19,317 nucleotides of DNA from VRUE01 sp035318745. Lineage in GTDB: Bacteria > Actinomycetota > Thermoleophilia > Solirubrobacterales > 70-9. The position numbers and the translations under genes were made by a program. The notes below the pieces were generated by a model that had not been told where the DNA came from, searched no databases, and was given only the letters and a program-made list of their open reading frames with translations. Shown piece after piece: positions 1 through 6,551 of this stretch. The stretch is from positions 1 through 19,317 of the forward strand of contig DATHEA010000001.1 in assembly GCA_035318745.1 (NCBI GenBank), in the 5' to 3' direction. Within the stretch, counting starts at the first letter, position 1; each line of letters opens with the position of its first letter.

Positions 1-1077
1 TTCACCGAGGGGATGCAGTTCGACAAGGGCTACATCTCCCCGTACATGGTCACCGACCAGGACCGCATGGAGGCGGTGCTGGAGGACCCCTACATCCTCA
101 TCGCCAACCAGAAAATCGGCTCCGTGCGGGACATCCTGCCGGTGCTGGAGCAGGTGATGCAGGGTGGTAAGCCGCTGCTGATCGTCGCCGAGGACGTCGA
201 GGGCGAGTGCCTCGCGACCCTTGTCGTCAACAAGCTGCGCGGCACCTTCACCGGTGTCGCGGTCAAGGCGCCGGGCTTCGGCGACCGCCGTAAGCGGATG
301 CTCGAGGACATCGCGATCCTCACCGGTGGCGAGGTGATCACCGAGGAGATGGGCCTCAAACTGGAGAACACCCAGATCGACCAGCTCGGCAAAGCCCGTC
401 GCGTCGTCGTCTCCAAGGACACGACGACGATCATCGACGGCGCCGGCGATGGCGGGGACATCAAAGGCCGGATCAACCAGATCAAGCAGGAAGTCGAGAA
501 CACCGACTCCGACTTCGATCGTGAGAAGCTCCAGGAGCGTCTCGCCAAGCTGGCCGGCGGTGTCGCCGTGGTCAAGGTCGGCGCCGCCACCGAGACCGAG
601 ATGAAGGAGAAAAAGCACCGCGTCGAGGACGCCCTGCAGGCGACCCGGGCGGCGCTCGAGGAGGGAGTCGTGCCGGGCGGCGGCGTTGCGCTGCTGAACG
701 CGCAGAGCGACCTCGATCCCGACAAGCTCGACGACCCCGACGAGGTGACCGGTGCCCGCATCGTGCACCGCTCGCTCGAGGAGCCGGTCCGTCAGATCGC
801 CGAGAACTCCGGTCTGGAGGGCTCGGTCGTCGTCAACAAGGTCCGCGACCTGAAGGCCGGCGAAGGCCTCAACGCGGCCAACGGCGAGTACGGCGACCTG
901 ATCAAGGCCGGCGTCATCGACCCGACGATGGTCACGCGATCGGCGCTGCAGAACGCCGCCTCGATCGCCAAGAACATCCTCGTGACCGAGGCGATCATCG
1001 CCGAACCGCCGGAGAAGGACGGCGCCGGTGGCGGCATGCCCGGCGGCGGCATGCCGGACATGGGCGGGATGATGTAG
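1..1077 (+). CDS. groEL: Chaperonin GroEL (Hsp60), 5'-truncated by the window edge
   Basis: This is the 60-kDa chaperonin subunit, which forms ATP-driven double rings that fold cytosolic proteins. The frame is open from base 1, so the true start lies outside; 358 residues are visible of a family length near 540. They cover the end of the apical domain, the intermediate domain and the C-terminal equatorial part. Recognisable segments are GMQFDKGYISPYMVTD at the start, KAPGFGDRRK, the VVPGGGVALL segment and the equatorial stretch GDLIKAGVIDPTMVTRSA. The C-terminus is the usual flexible Gly-Met tail (GGGMPGGGMPDMGGMM). Two hairpin terminators follow directly, so this is the last gene of its transcript. 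No groES is visible. Many actinobacteria carry two groEL copies; which one this is cannot be told here. Confidence 0.97.
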   Translation, partial: FTEGMQFDKGYISPYMVTDQDRMEAVLEDPYILIANQKIGSVRDILPVLEQVMQGGKPLLIVAEDVEGECLATLVVNKLRGTFTGVAVKAPGFGDRRKRMLEDIAILTGGEVITEEMGLKLENTQIDQLGKARRVVVSKDTTTIIDGAGDGGDIKGRINQIKQEVENTDSDFDREKLQERLAKLAGGVAVVKVGAATETEMKEKKHRVEDALQATRAALEEGVVPGGGVALLNAQSDLDPDKLDDPDEVTGARIVHRSLEEPVRQIAENSGLEGSVVVNKVRDLKAGEGLNAANGEYGDLIKAGVIDPTMVTRSALQNAASIAKNILVTEAIIAEPPEKDGAGGGMPGGGMPDMGGMM

Positions 1078-1097
1078 CCACGCCGCTCAGGCGTATC

Positions 1098-1123
1098 CTC
1101 GCCTCAACAGGCGAGTGGCTTTT
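1098..1123 (+). terminator. Weak rho-independent terminator after groEL
   Basis: A perfect 7-bp stem CTCGCCT/AGGCGAG (1098-1104 with 1109-1115) has a CAAC loop. It is followed by TGGCTTTT. It lies 20 nt after the groEL stop and just before a stronger hairpin. The short T run makes it a weak terminator by itself. Confidence 0.55.
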
Positions 1124-1125
1124 GC

Positions 1126-1158
1126 GAGGGGCCCGGGAAACCGGGCCCCTCTTTTATT
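1126..1158 (+). terminator. Strong rho-independent terminator of groEL
   Basis: A perfect 11-bp GC-rich stem, GAGGGGCCCGG (1126-1136) with CCGGGCCCCTC (1141-1151), is closed by a GAAA tetraloop and followed by TTTTATT. This is a textbook intrinsic terminator for groEL. Because it lies here, starts for the next gene placed upstream of about 1160 are implausible. Confidence 0.9.
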
Positions 1159-1253
1159 GGGGACCGTGGGTGAGAGCGATTTGGTGCAGAGCCCGTGGCG
1201 AATCGGCGCAATCAGCGCACCACCCGCGCGCCAGCGCCTGCCAGCGTCGCCCC

Positions 1254-2309
1254 ATGCCATCCGCCACCCCCAACCAACAGCCTGCCGACGGGCCGAAAGC
1301 GAGACCCGGGGTTGCGTTTTCGTCCCGTCGGCGGGGATCAGCGGCTGGGTGGGACGCACAGGTTGCCCGACTTGCCGAGCGCCAACATGGCTTGGTCTCC
1401 GTGGAGCAGCTCCGCGACCTCGGGATGGAGGGGGCTACCGTGCGAAAGCGTGCAGCCGCTGGCACGTTGCATCGTGTTCACAGCGGTGTCTACGCCGTGG
1501 GGCATGCCGTGACGACGCGGGAGAAGCGACTCATGGCGGCGGTGCTTGCATGTGGGCCGGGGGCGGTGTTGTCACATCGGTCGGCCGCGGCGCTCTGGGA
1601 ATTGCGTGACGACAAGCGACTGTCGATCGATGTGACGGCACCGAACCGGCGAGGACGGACACCGAAGGGGATCGATGCACATCGTGATGGCTCGCTGACG
1701 CCCGATGATCGCATCGAGGTCCAGGGGATTCCGTGCACCGCCGTGGCGCGAACACTATTGGATTTCGCTGCGGTTGCACCGCTTTGGGAGTTGCGGAAGG
1801 CGATTTCGGAGGCCGAGGTGCTGCGTGTTCTCGATCGCAACGCGTTGCGGCAGTTGATCAAACGCTGCCGAGGGAGGCGAGGGGTGGCGCGGTTGCGGAT
1901 GGCGATGGACGAAATCCATCCGCGGACTAAGTGGACGCGGAGCGACATGGAGATCGCCTTCCTCAATATGTGCGAGCGCGCCGGATTGCCACAACCGGAG
2001 GTCAACGTGACGCTCTACCCCGGTGGTCGCCGCACGATGCCGGATTTCCTCTGGCGTGACGCTGGATTGATCGTCGAAGCCGACAGCCGCGAATTCCACG
2101 ACACCGGTTCTGCGTTCGAGAGGGACAGGGAACGAGAGCAGCGGTTGCAGCTCGCTGGCTGGCGGGTCTCCCGTTGCACTTGGCGTCAGATCGAACGCGA
2201 ACCCCGTCGTCTGGTCAAGACGGTCCGTGGCCTACTCGGCGGGTCGGCAATGGCGCCGACGGGCCTAAAACGCAACCCGGGCTCCCGTTTTCGGCCCGTC
2301 GGCGGCTAG
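1254..2309 (+). CDS. AbiEi-like winged-helix / DUF559 nuclease-fold protein
   Basis: A 352-aa protein of a family common in actinobacteria. The N-terminal part, about residues 35-80 (VARLAERQHGLVSVEQL onward), resembles the AbiEi antitoxin winged helix of type IV toxin-antitoxin systems. The C-terminal part, about 225-330, is DUF559, a Vsr-like PD-(D/E)XK fold: PDF (Asp264) is followed by VEAD (Glu275, Asp277), then H, D..R and GWRVSRCT. Whether it cuts DNA is unknown, and no partner toxin lies next to it. The start is uncertain: ATG 1254 is the only start codon downstream of the groEL terminator that keeps the whole domain, but it lacks a clear ribosome site; GTG 1170 is an alternative. Copies of one 49-nt palindrome lie inside both ends of the frame and are translated in different phases, so the termini are probably not conserved. 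The stop overlaps that of the opposing hydrolase gene. Confidence 0.8.
   Translation: MPSATPNQQPADGPKARPGVAFSSRRRGSAAGWDAQVARLAERQHGLVSVEQLRDLGMEGATVRKRAAAGTLHRVHSGVYAVGHAVTTREKRLMAAVLACGPGAVLSHRSAAALWELRDDKRLSIDVTAPNRRGRTPKGIDAHRDGSLTPDDRIEVQGIPCTAVARTLLDFAAVAPLWELRKAISEAEVLRVLDRNALRQLIKRCRGRRGVARLRMAMDEIHPRTKWTRSDMEIAFLNMCERAGLPQPEVNVTLYPGGRRTMPDFLWRDAGLIVEADSREFHDTGSAFERDREREQRLQLAGWRVSRCTWRQIEREPRRLVKTVRGLLGGSAMAPTGLKRNPGSRFRPVGG
1284..1332. repeat. 49-nt REP-like palindrome, copy 1
   Basis: The outer arms GCCGACGGG (1284-1292) and CCCGTCGGC (1324-1332) are perfect. The inner arms extend the stem to 18 positions with one mismatch (1293/1323) and one G-T pair, leaving a 13-nt loop. It matches copy 2 at 2255-2303 at 41 of 49 positions by hand alignment. 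It falls inside the start region of the DUF559 gene. Confidence 0.8.
2255..2303. repeat. 49-nt REP-like palindrome, copy 2
   Basis: The same palindrome as 1284-1332, in the same orientation: arms GCCGACGGG (2255-2263) and CCCGTCGGC (2295-2303), an 18-position stem with a single mismatch (2266/2292) and a 13-nt loop. It codes for the last residues of the DUF559 protein and ends three bases before the shared stop codons of two convergent genes. It may serve as a bidirectional terminator, although no long T run follows on either strand. Confidence 0.8.
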
Positions 2310-3439
2310 GAGGCTGGGGTCGGCGCTGGGGTGGTCGTGGGGGCTGGGGTCTTTTTGGGCGTGGGGGGCAGCGGGGGGAGGAGGCCGGCGTTGTATTCGG
2401 CTTCGGTCAGGAACGTCGCGCGGCGGATCTTCAGCCGCAGCGTGTTCGTGGTGCGGGGGTAGAGCTTCAGGTCATAGGGGTTGTAGCCCGGCCCGAAGCC
2501 CGTGTAGTAGACGAACATCCGCGCCCGCTGGCGCTTGCTCAGCCAGGAGACCAGCTGTTTGGCGAAACGCGGTTCGTCTTCGCCGTAGACCGCCCACTCG
2601 GCGATCGCGATCGGCTTGCGCTTCCACTGCTTGCCTTCGTAGAAGCGGTTGAGGTCTTTCCAGACGGGATATTGGGAGTAGAAGTCGGTCCCCGCCCAGT
2701 CGACCCAGCGGGCGCCCGGCCAGTAGTTGCCAGGGAAGTTCCCTTTCACCCGCGGGGAGCCGCCGGGCAGCGGGCTCCAGATGAAGCTCACCGGCGCCCC
2801 CGGCAGGCTAGTCGGTGGCGGGCCTTTGGTCCGGTTGACCGGCGGCAGGCCGATTTCCGCCAGCGTCGCGTTGATCCCTTCCAGGCTGTTGCCGCCACGC
2901 ACGATCGTCACGATGCGGCGGAATGCCTGCCTGTACCAGCCGGTCGTGTGTTCGCCGCCTTTCTGGCTGCCGTCGCAGTTCACCGCCGACCAGGCATTGA
3001 GGCAGCGATTCGGCTCTCCGAGCGGTCTGATGTAGGCGGGTAGTCCGCGTTTGTAGAAGAAGTCGTTGAGCTGGAGCAGGTAGTCGTCGCCGGCGCCAAG
3101 CGCGATCTGCTCCGGCGTGATCAGCTCGGCCAGGGTCTGGTCGTCGGCGGTCGAGATGTGCAGGATCGGCCGGGTGCCGGTTTCGCGCCAGCGTTCGTAG
3201 GAGGCATTGAGGCTGTTGCCCCAGGGGTGGAAGGTCTCCAACAGTGCCGGGTGCTTGCCGCCGAGCAGTTCGGTGAATTCGTTGAACTCCTGCGTCGTGC
3301 CCCGGTCGCTGACCCCGAGGAAGACGTCTGGCTTGGGCGGGACCAGGCTGATCGCCGAGGCCGGTACGGCGCCGATTGCCGCGATGGTTGCAGCAAGCGC
3401 CACGGCGGAAAGGAACGCTCTAGGCCTCCGCCAGGACAT
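2306..3439 (-). CDS. Secreted glycoside hydrolase family 26-like protein
   Basis: A 377-aa exported protein. Residues 1-29 are a signal peptide (RR-containing start, hydrophobic stretch, cut near ASA). The body resembles the GH26 (beta-mannanase-type) TIM barrel: FHPWGNSL (70-77), IRPLGEPN with presumed acid/base Glu142, VDWAGTDFYSQYP (246-258) and PIAIAEWAVYG with presumed nucleophile Glu281. Family knowledge places the two Glu residues on strands 4 and 7. In typical GH26 enzymes a His precedes the acid/base Glu; here it is Gly141. The C-terminus is a Pro/Thr-rich tail of about 25 residues, perhaps a wall-spanning linker. The start overlaps the end of the upstream SDR gene by 20 nt on the same strand, implying translational coupling. 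The substrate cannot be read from the sequence. Confidence 0.82.
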   Translation of the reverse strand: MSWRRPRAFLSAVALAATIAAIGAVPASAISLVPPKPDVFLGVSDRGTTQEFNEFTELLGGKHPALLETFHPWGNSLNASYERWRETGTRPILHISTADDQTLAELITPEQIALGAGDDYLLQLNDFFYKRGLPAYIRPLGEPNRCLNAWSAVNCDGSQKGGEHTTGWYRQAFRRIVTIVRGGNSLEGINATLAEIGLPPVNRTKGPPPTSLPGAPVSFIWSPLPGGSPRVKGNFPGNYWPGARWVDWAGTDFYSQYPVWKDLNRFYEGKQWKRKPIAIAEWAVYGEDEPRFAKQLVSWLSKRQRARMFVYYTGFGPGYNPYDLKLYPRTTNTLRLKIRRATFLTEAEYNAGLLPPLPPTPKKTPAPTTTPAPTPAS

Positions 3440-4301
3440 CGCCCATCCTTCTCGGCTCTATTCCGAGTTCCTCCGCGTCTGCGGTGCCGCGCTCGCTCGT
3501 CATCGATACCTCCATCAGCTCTGCCTCCTCCCAGGTAGCGAACACGGCCTCGCCGAAGACGTTGCGGAGTCCGATCAAACTGGCGCGGATCAGCGGCAGG
3601 GGAACGTGGACGAGCGGCCGTGGTCGCCCCGCGACGCGGCTGACCAGGTCCGACATCTCGTCGTAGCTGAGCGTCTCGGGTCCTGCCAGCTCGTAGCGTT
3701 CCCGCCCGTCGCGGTCGAGCGCCGCGACTACGCAGCGAGCGGCATCCGCCGCCCAGATCGGCTGAAAGCGGGCCCGCCCGTCGCCCGAGACCGGCAGCAC
3801 CGGCAGGAAAGAGAAGCGGCGCAGCAGCGTTACCCAGGGGTCGCTGCGGTCATAGACGATCGATGGGGCGAAGATCGTCGTCTCCAACGGCGAGGAAGCG
3901 ATTGCCTGCTCCGCCAGCCACTTGGCGCGGAAAAAGCGGGTGCGCTGTGCCGCGGCGGCATCGAGCGCGCTGAAGAAGGCGAAGCGGCGCACGCGGCTGC
4001 GCTCGGCGGCGCGCAACAGCCGCACCGTCGCCAGCCCATTCAGCTCCTCGATTCGGTGCGGCGGCTGGTCGCGGATCGTCGCCGCCAGATGGATCACCGT
4101 GTCGACCCCGCGCAGCGCCTGGCGCAGCAGGTAGGGGTCGGACATCTCGCCGAGGTCGCCGAGCGCGATCTGCACGTCGACCCGGTGCGCGCCGAGCCGT
4201 CGCGGCTCCCGCACCAGGCAGCGCACGTCCTCGCCCCGCTCCAGCAGCAGCGGCAGCAGACGCGATCCAATGCTTCCGGTGGCCCCCGTCAGCAGCAGCA
4301 T
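3420..4301 (-). CDS. NAD(P)-binding SDR-family protein (NmrA/NDUFA9-like)
   Basis: A 293-aa atypical short-chain dehydrogenase/reductase. The N-terminus carries the Rossmann motif TGATGSIG (residues 5-12), followed by an acidic GDLGE segment (48-52) and VIHLAAT (69-75). The usual catalytic YxxxK is FFRAK here (Phe123, Lys127), so the Tyr is missing and classic oxidoreductase activity is doubtful. Proteins of this shape often act as NAD(P) sensors or sugar/quinone-related reductases. The start is ATG 4301, 9 nt from AGGGAT (4311-4316); longer frames upstream run through the ferredoxin promoter region. Its end overlaps the GH26-like gene, so both are probably one transcript. A divergent ferredoxin gene starts 90 nt away. 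Confidence 0.85.
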   Translation of the reverse strand: MLLLTGATGSIGSRLLPLLLERGEDVRCLVREPRRLGAHRVDVQIALGDLGEMSDPYLLRQALRGVDTVIHLAATIRDQPPHRIEELNGLATVRLLRAAERSRVRRFAFFSALDAAAAQRTRFFRAKWLAEQAIASSPLETTIFAPSIVYDRSDPWVTLLRRFSFLPVLPVSGDGRARFQPIWAADAARCVVAALDRDGRERYELAGPETLSYDEMSDLVSRVAGRPRPLVHVPLPLIRASLIGLRNVFGEAVFATWEEAELMEVSMTSERGTADAEELGIEPRRMGDVLAEA

Positions 4302-4331
4302 CGGGACATCATCCCTAAAATGTCTGTTCGC

Positions 4332-4360
4332 GCCTGGCAGGGTCCGAATACCCGCCAGGC
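4332..4360 (+). promoter_or_regulatory. Hairpin in the SDR/ferredoxin divergent region
   Basis: GCCTGGC (4332-4338) pairs with GCCAGGC (4354-4360), and GGG (4340-4342) with CCC (4351-4353), with one bulged A and an 8-nt loop. It lies 31 nt before the ferredoxin ATG. It could be an operator for the divergent promoters or a 5' leader structure; no regulator is visible in the window. Confidence 0.4.
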
Positions 4361-4391
4361 ACTGCAAAGTCGAACCAGGAGAAAGCATCGA

Positions 4392-4664
4392 ATGACCTAC
4401 GTCATCGCCGAGCCGTGCATTGGCCAGAAGGACAACTCGTGCGTAGAGGTCTGTCCGGTGGACTGCATTCACCCGACCCCGGACGAGCCCGACTACGACT
4501 CGGTCGAGATGCTCTACATCGACCCCGACGAGTGCATCGACTGCGATGCCTGCGTCGAGGCCTGCCCGGTCGACGCCTGCTTCGCCGAGGACCAGCTCCC
4601 TGCCGAGTGGGCCAAATACGCCGAGATCAACGCCGAGTACTACAAGAGCAAGGCCAGCGCCTGA
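4392..4664 (+). CDS. fdxA: Seven-iron ferredoxin (3Fe-4S/4Fe-4S)
   Basis: A 90-aa soluble electron carrier. The first cluster region is C9-x7-C17-x3-C21-P with C25, as in Thermus and actinobacterial 7Fe ferredoxins (CIGQKDNSCVEVCPVDC). The second is the classic C48-x2-C51-x2-C54-x3-C58-P. In this family one cluster is [3Fe-4S] and the other [4Fe-4S]. The acidic insert HPTPDEPDYD and the acidic C-terminal half are typical. AGGAG (4377-4381) lies 10 nt before ATG 4392, fixing the start. The redox partner cannot be named; the acetyltransferase 17 nt downstream is probably co-transcribed without an obvious functional link. The symbol is by family resemblance. Confidence 0.93.
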   Translation: MTYVIAEPCIGQKDNSCVEVCPVDCIHPTPDEPDYDSVEMLYIDPDECIDCDACVEACPVDACFAEDQLPAEWAKYAEINAEYYKSKASA

Positions 4665-4681
4665 AGTAGGCTCTTCGCTCG

Positions 4682-5257
4682 GTGGATGTTCGCCTCGCAA
4701 CCGAGCGTGAGGTCGACAAGGTCACCGCGACGCTTGTCGCCGCGTTTGAGGCCGATCCGCTGTGGAGCTGGGCCTTTCCGCGCGAAGGTCTCGACGATCT
4801 CTGGCGCCTGCTTGTTGCAAGCGCGATGCGCTACTCGTGGGTCTGGGTTGCCGACGACTATGCCGCGGCCTCGGTTTGGATCCCGCCCGCGGGGACGGAG
4901 CTGACTGCCGAGGAGGAAGCATCTCTCGGGCCGATGCTGGAAGGGCGGATCGGTCCGCGCGCGGCTGAGGTTCTGGCGCTTTTCGAGCGCATGGAGCACA
5001 CGCATCCCGACGGACCGCCGCACTACTACCTGAGCCTGCTCGGAACCCATCCCGACCACCGCGGGAAGGGCCTCGGAATGGCCCTGCTCGCCGACAACCT
5101 CGCCAAGATCGACTCCGAGGGGATGCCCGCCTACCTGGAGTCGAGCAATCCGGAGAACGATCCCCGCTACGAACGCCTCGGCTTCGTGCGGGTGGGCGAG
5201 TTCGAGCGGCCCGACGGCCGGCTGACCTGCTCGACCATGTGGCGGGAGCCGCGCTGA
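4682..5257 (+). CDS. GNAT family N-acetyltransferase
   Basis: A 191-aa GNAT-fold protein. The acetyl-CoA pyrophosphate-binding motif A is plain: YLSLLGTHPDHRGKGLGMALL contains R127-G-K-G-L-G132 after the beta-4 strand. The later segment NPENDPRYERLGFVRVGEF is the usual beta-5/alpha-4 part (NxxNxxxYxxxGF). The substrate is unknown; relatives act on small amines, antibiotics or protein termini. The start is GTG 4682, 17 nt after the ferredoxin stop, with only a weak GTAGG upstream. Its stop lies 6 nt from the stop of the convergent mrp gene, so there is no room for a terminator between them. Confidence 0.88.
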   Translation: MDVRLATEREVDKVTATLVAAFEADPLWSWAFPREGLDDLWRLLVASAMRYSWVWVADDYAAASVWIPPAGTELTAEEEASLGPMLEGRIGPRAAEVLALFERMEHTHPDGPPHYYLSLLGTHPDHRGKGLGMALLADNLAKIDSEGMPAYLESSNPENDPRYERLGFVRVGEFERPDGRLTCSTMWREPR

Positions 5258-5263
5258 CCTGAG

Positions 5264-6421
5264 CTACTGAACGACCGGCAGCGGGATGCCGCTGACCGGC
5301 GGTGCTTCGGCCGGGGCCGGGGTGGCCTGCAGGACCGGCAGCTCCTGCGGCGTGGCGGCGACTATGCCGCGGGCCGCCTGGCGGATCGCCTGCGAGGCCG
5401 GTGAGTCGGGTTCGTCGGTGACGAGAGGCGAGCCGTTGTCGGCGTGTTCGCGTAGCGGCTCGGAGAGAGGGATCTTGCCAAGCAGCGGCACGTCGAGCTC
5501 GTCGGCGAGGAGCTGACCGCCGCCCTCGCCGAAGATCGTGAAGCGCTCGCCGCCCGGGGTGGTGAAGCCGGACATGTTCTCGATCACCCCGAGTAGCTCG
5601 AGGTCGAACTTGACGGCCATGTCGGCGGCCCGTTTGGCCACAGTCTGCGCTGCCGGCTGGGGCGTGGTGACGATCGTGAACTTGGCCTGCGGCAGGAGCT
5701 GGGACAGGGTCATCGAGACGTCGCCGGTGCCGGGCGGCAGGTCGAGCAGCAGGTACTCCAGCTCGCCCCAGGCGACATCCTCGAGGAATTGCTGGATCGC
5801 CTTGTGCAGCATCGGGCCACGCCAGACGACAGCGGAGTTCTCCTCGACGAAGAAGCCGATCGACATCACCTTGACCCCGCCGGCCGCCTCCAGTGGCAGA
5901 ATCTTGCGCTCGCCGTTGACCTCCGGTTTGCGGTTGACGCCGAGCATGCGTGGCATCGAGTAGCCGTAGACGTCGCAGTCGAGTGCGCCGGCGGGGTGGC
6001 CTTCGGAGCTCAGCGCCGCCGCCAGGTTGGCGGTCATCGTCGACTTGCCGACGCCACCCTTACCGGAGGCGACGCAGATCACGTTCTTTACCTGGGCCAG
6101 CGCGCCCTCCGGCAGCTTGTTGCGGCCGAGAGTCTGCTGCAGGTTGCCTTTCTCGTCGTCGGAGAGGACGTCGAAGCCAACCGTTACCGCGGTCACCCCG
6201 TCCAGCTGGGAGACCTGCTGGGCGACTGCCTGTTCGAAGTGGGCGCGGATCGGGCAGCCGGCGGTGGTCAGCGAGACGACCACCTCGATCCGGCCGTCGT
6301 CCTTGATCTCGATCGAGCGGACCATGCCCAGCTCGACGATCGAGCGGCGCAGCTCCGGGTCGATGACGGCGCGGAGCTTCTCGGTGATCTGGTCTTCGGT
6401 CGGGAGGGGCATCGGAGTCAT
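5264..6421 (-). CDS. mrp: Mrp/ApbC-family Fe-S cluster carrier ATPase with MIP18 domain
   Basis: A 385-aa cytosolic P-loop ATPase that carries Fe-S clusters to apoproteins (Mrp/NBP35/ApbC family). Residues about 8-90 are the MIP18/DUF59 domain (DPELRRSIVELGMV, TTAGCPI). The deviant Walker A motif GKGGVGKST lies at 120-128, and the LDLPPGTGDVSMTLSQLLPQ segment and TTPQPAA are family hallmarks. The CxxC that binds the cluster in many Mrp proteins after ENMS is absent: ENMSGFTTPGGERFTIFGEGGG is seen instead, as I recall for mycobacterial Mrp. A Pro/Ala-rich tail of about 35 residues follows. ATG 6421 is chosen; ATG 6412 is possible. The gene diverges from the secreted protein gene across about 130 nt. 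Confidence 0.95.
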   Translation of the reverse strand: MTPMPLPTEDQITEKLRAVIDPELRRSIVELGMVRSIEIKDDGRIEVVVSLTTAGCPIRAHFEQAVAQQVSQLDGVTAVTVGFDVLSDDEKGNLQQTLGRNKLPEGALAQVKNVICVASGKGGVGKSTMTANLAAALSSEGHPAGALDCDVYGYSMPRMLGVNRKPEVNGERKILPLEAAGGVKVMSIGFFVEENSAVVWRGPMLHKAIQQFLEDVAWGELEYLLLDLPPGTGDVSMTLSQLLPQAKFTIVTTPQPAAQTVAKRAADMAVKFDLELLGVIENMSGFTTPGGERFTIFGEGGGQLLADELDVPLLGKIPLSEPLREHADNGSPLVTDEPDSPASQAIRQAARGIVAATPQELPVLQATPAPAEAPPVSGIPLPVVQ

Positions 6422-6551
6422 TCTCGCAAAGCGCGAGTCCGAGCACGCGCAGCCCTAAGCAGGCTCTTCCCGGACATCCGTCCGAAGGGGGGAGAGAACC
6501 GTGCAGCTCAGGCCTTGGTCCTCCGTCTGCAACTCGAACGATGGAGGGCCG

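Noticed and set aside
1122..1253. Upstream start codons for the DUF559 gene
   Set aside because: ATG 1122 lies within the groEL terminator region. GTG 1170 is possible but adds unconserved-looking residues.
3207..4391. Plus-strand extension of the ferredoxin frame to 485 codons
   Set aside because: The extra part is antisense to the SDR gene, while AGGAG and ATG 4392 give a normal ferredoxin start.
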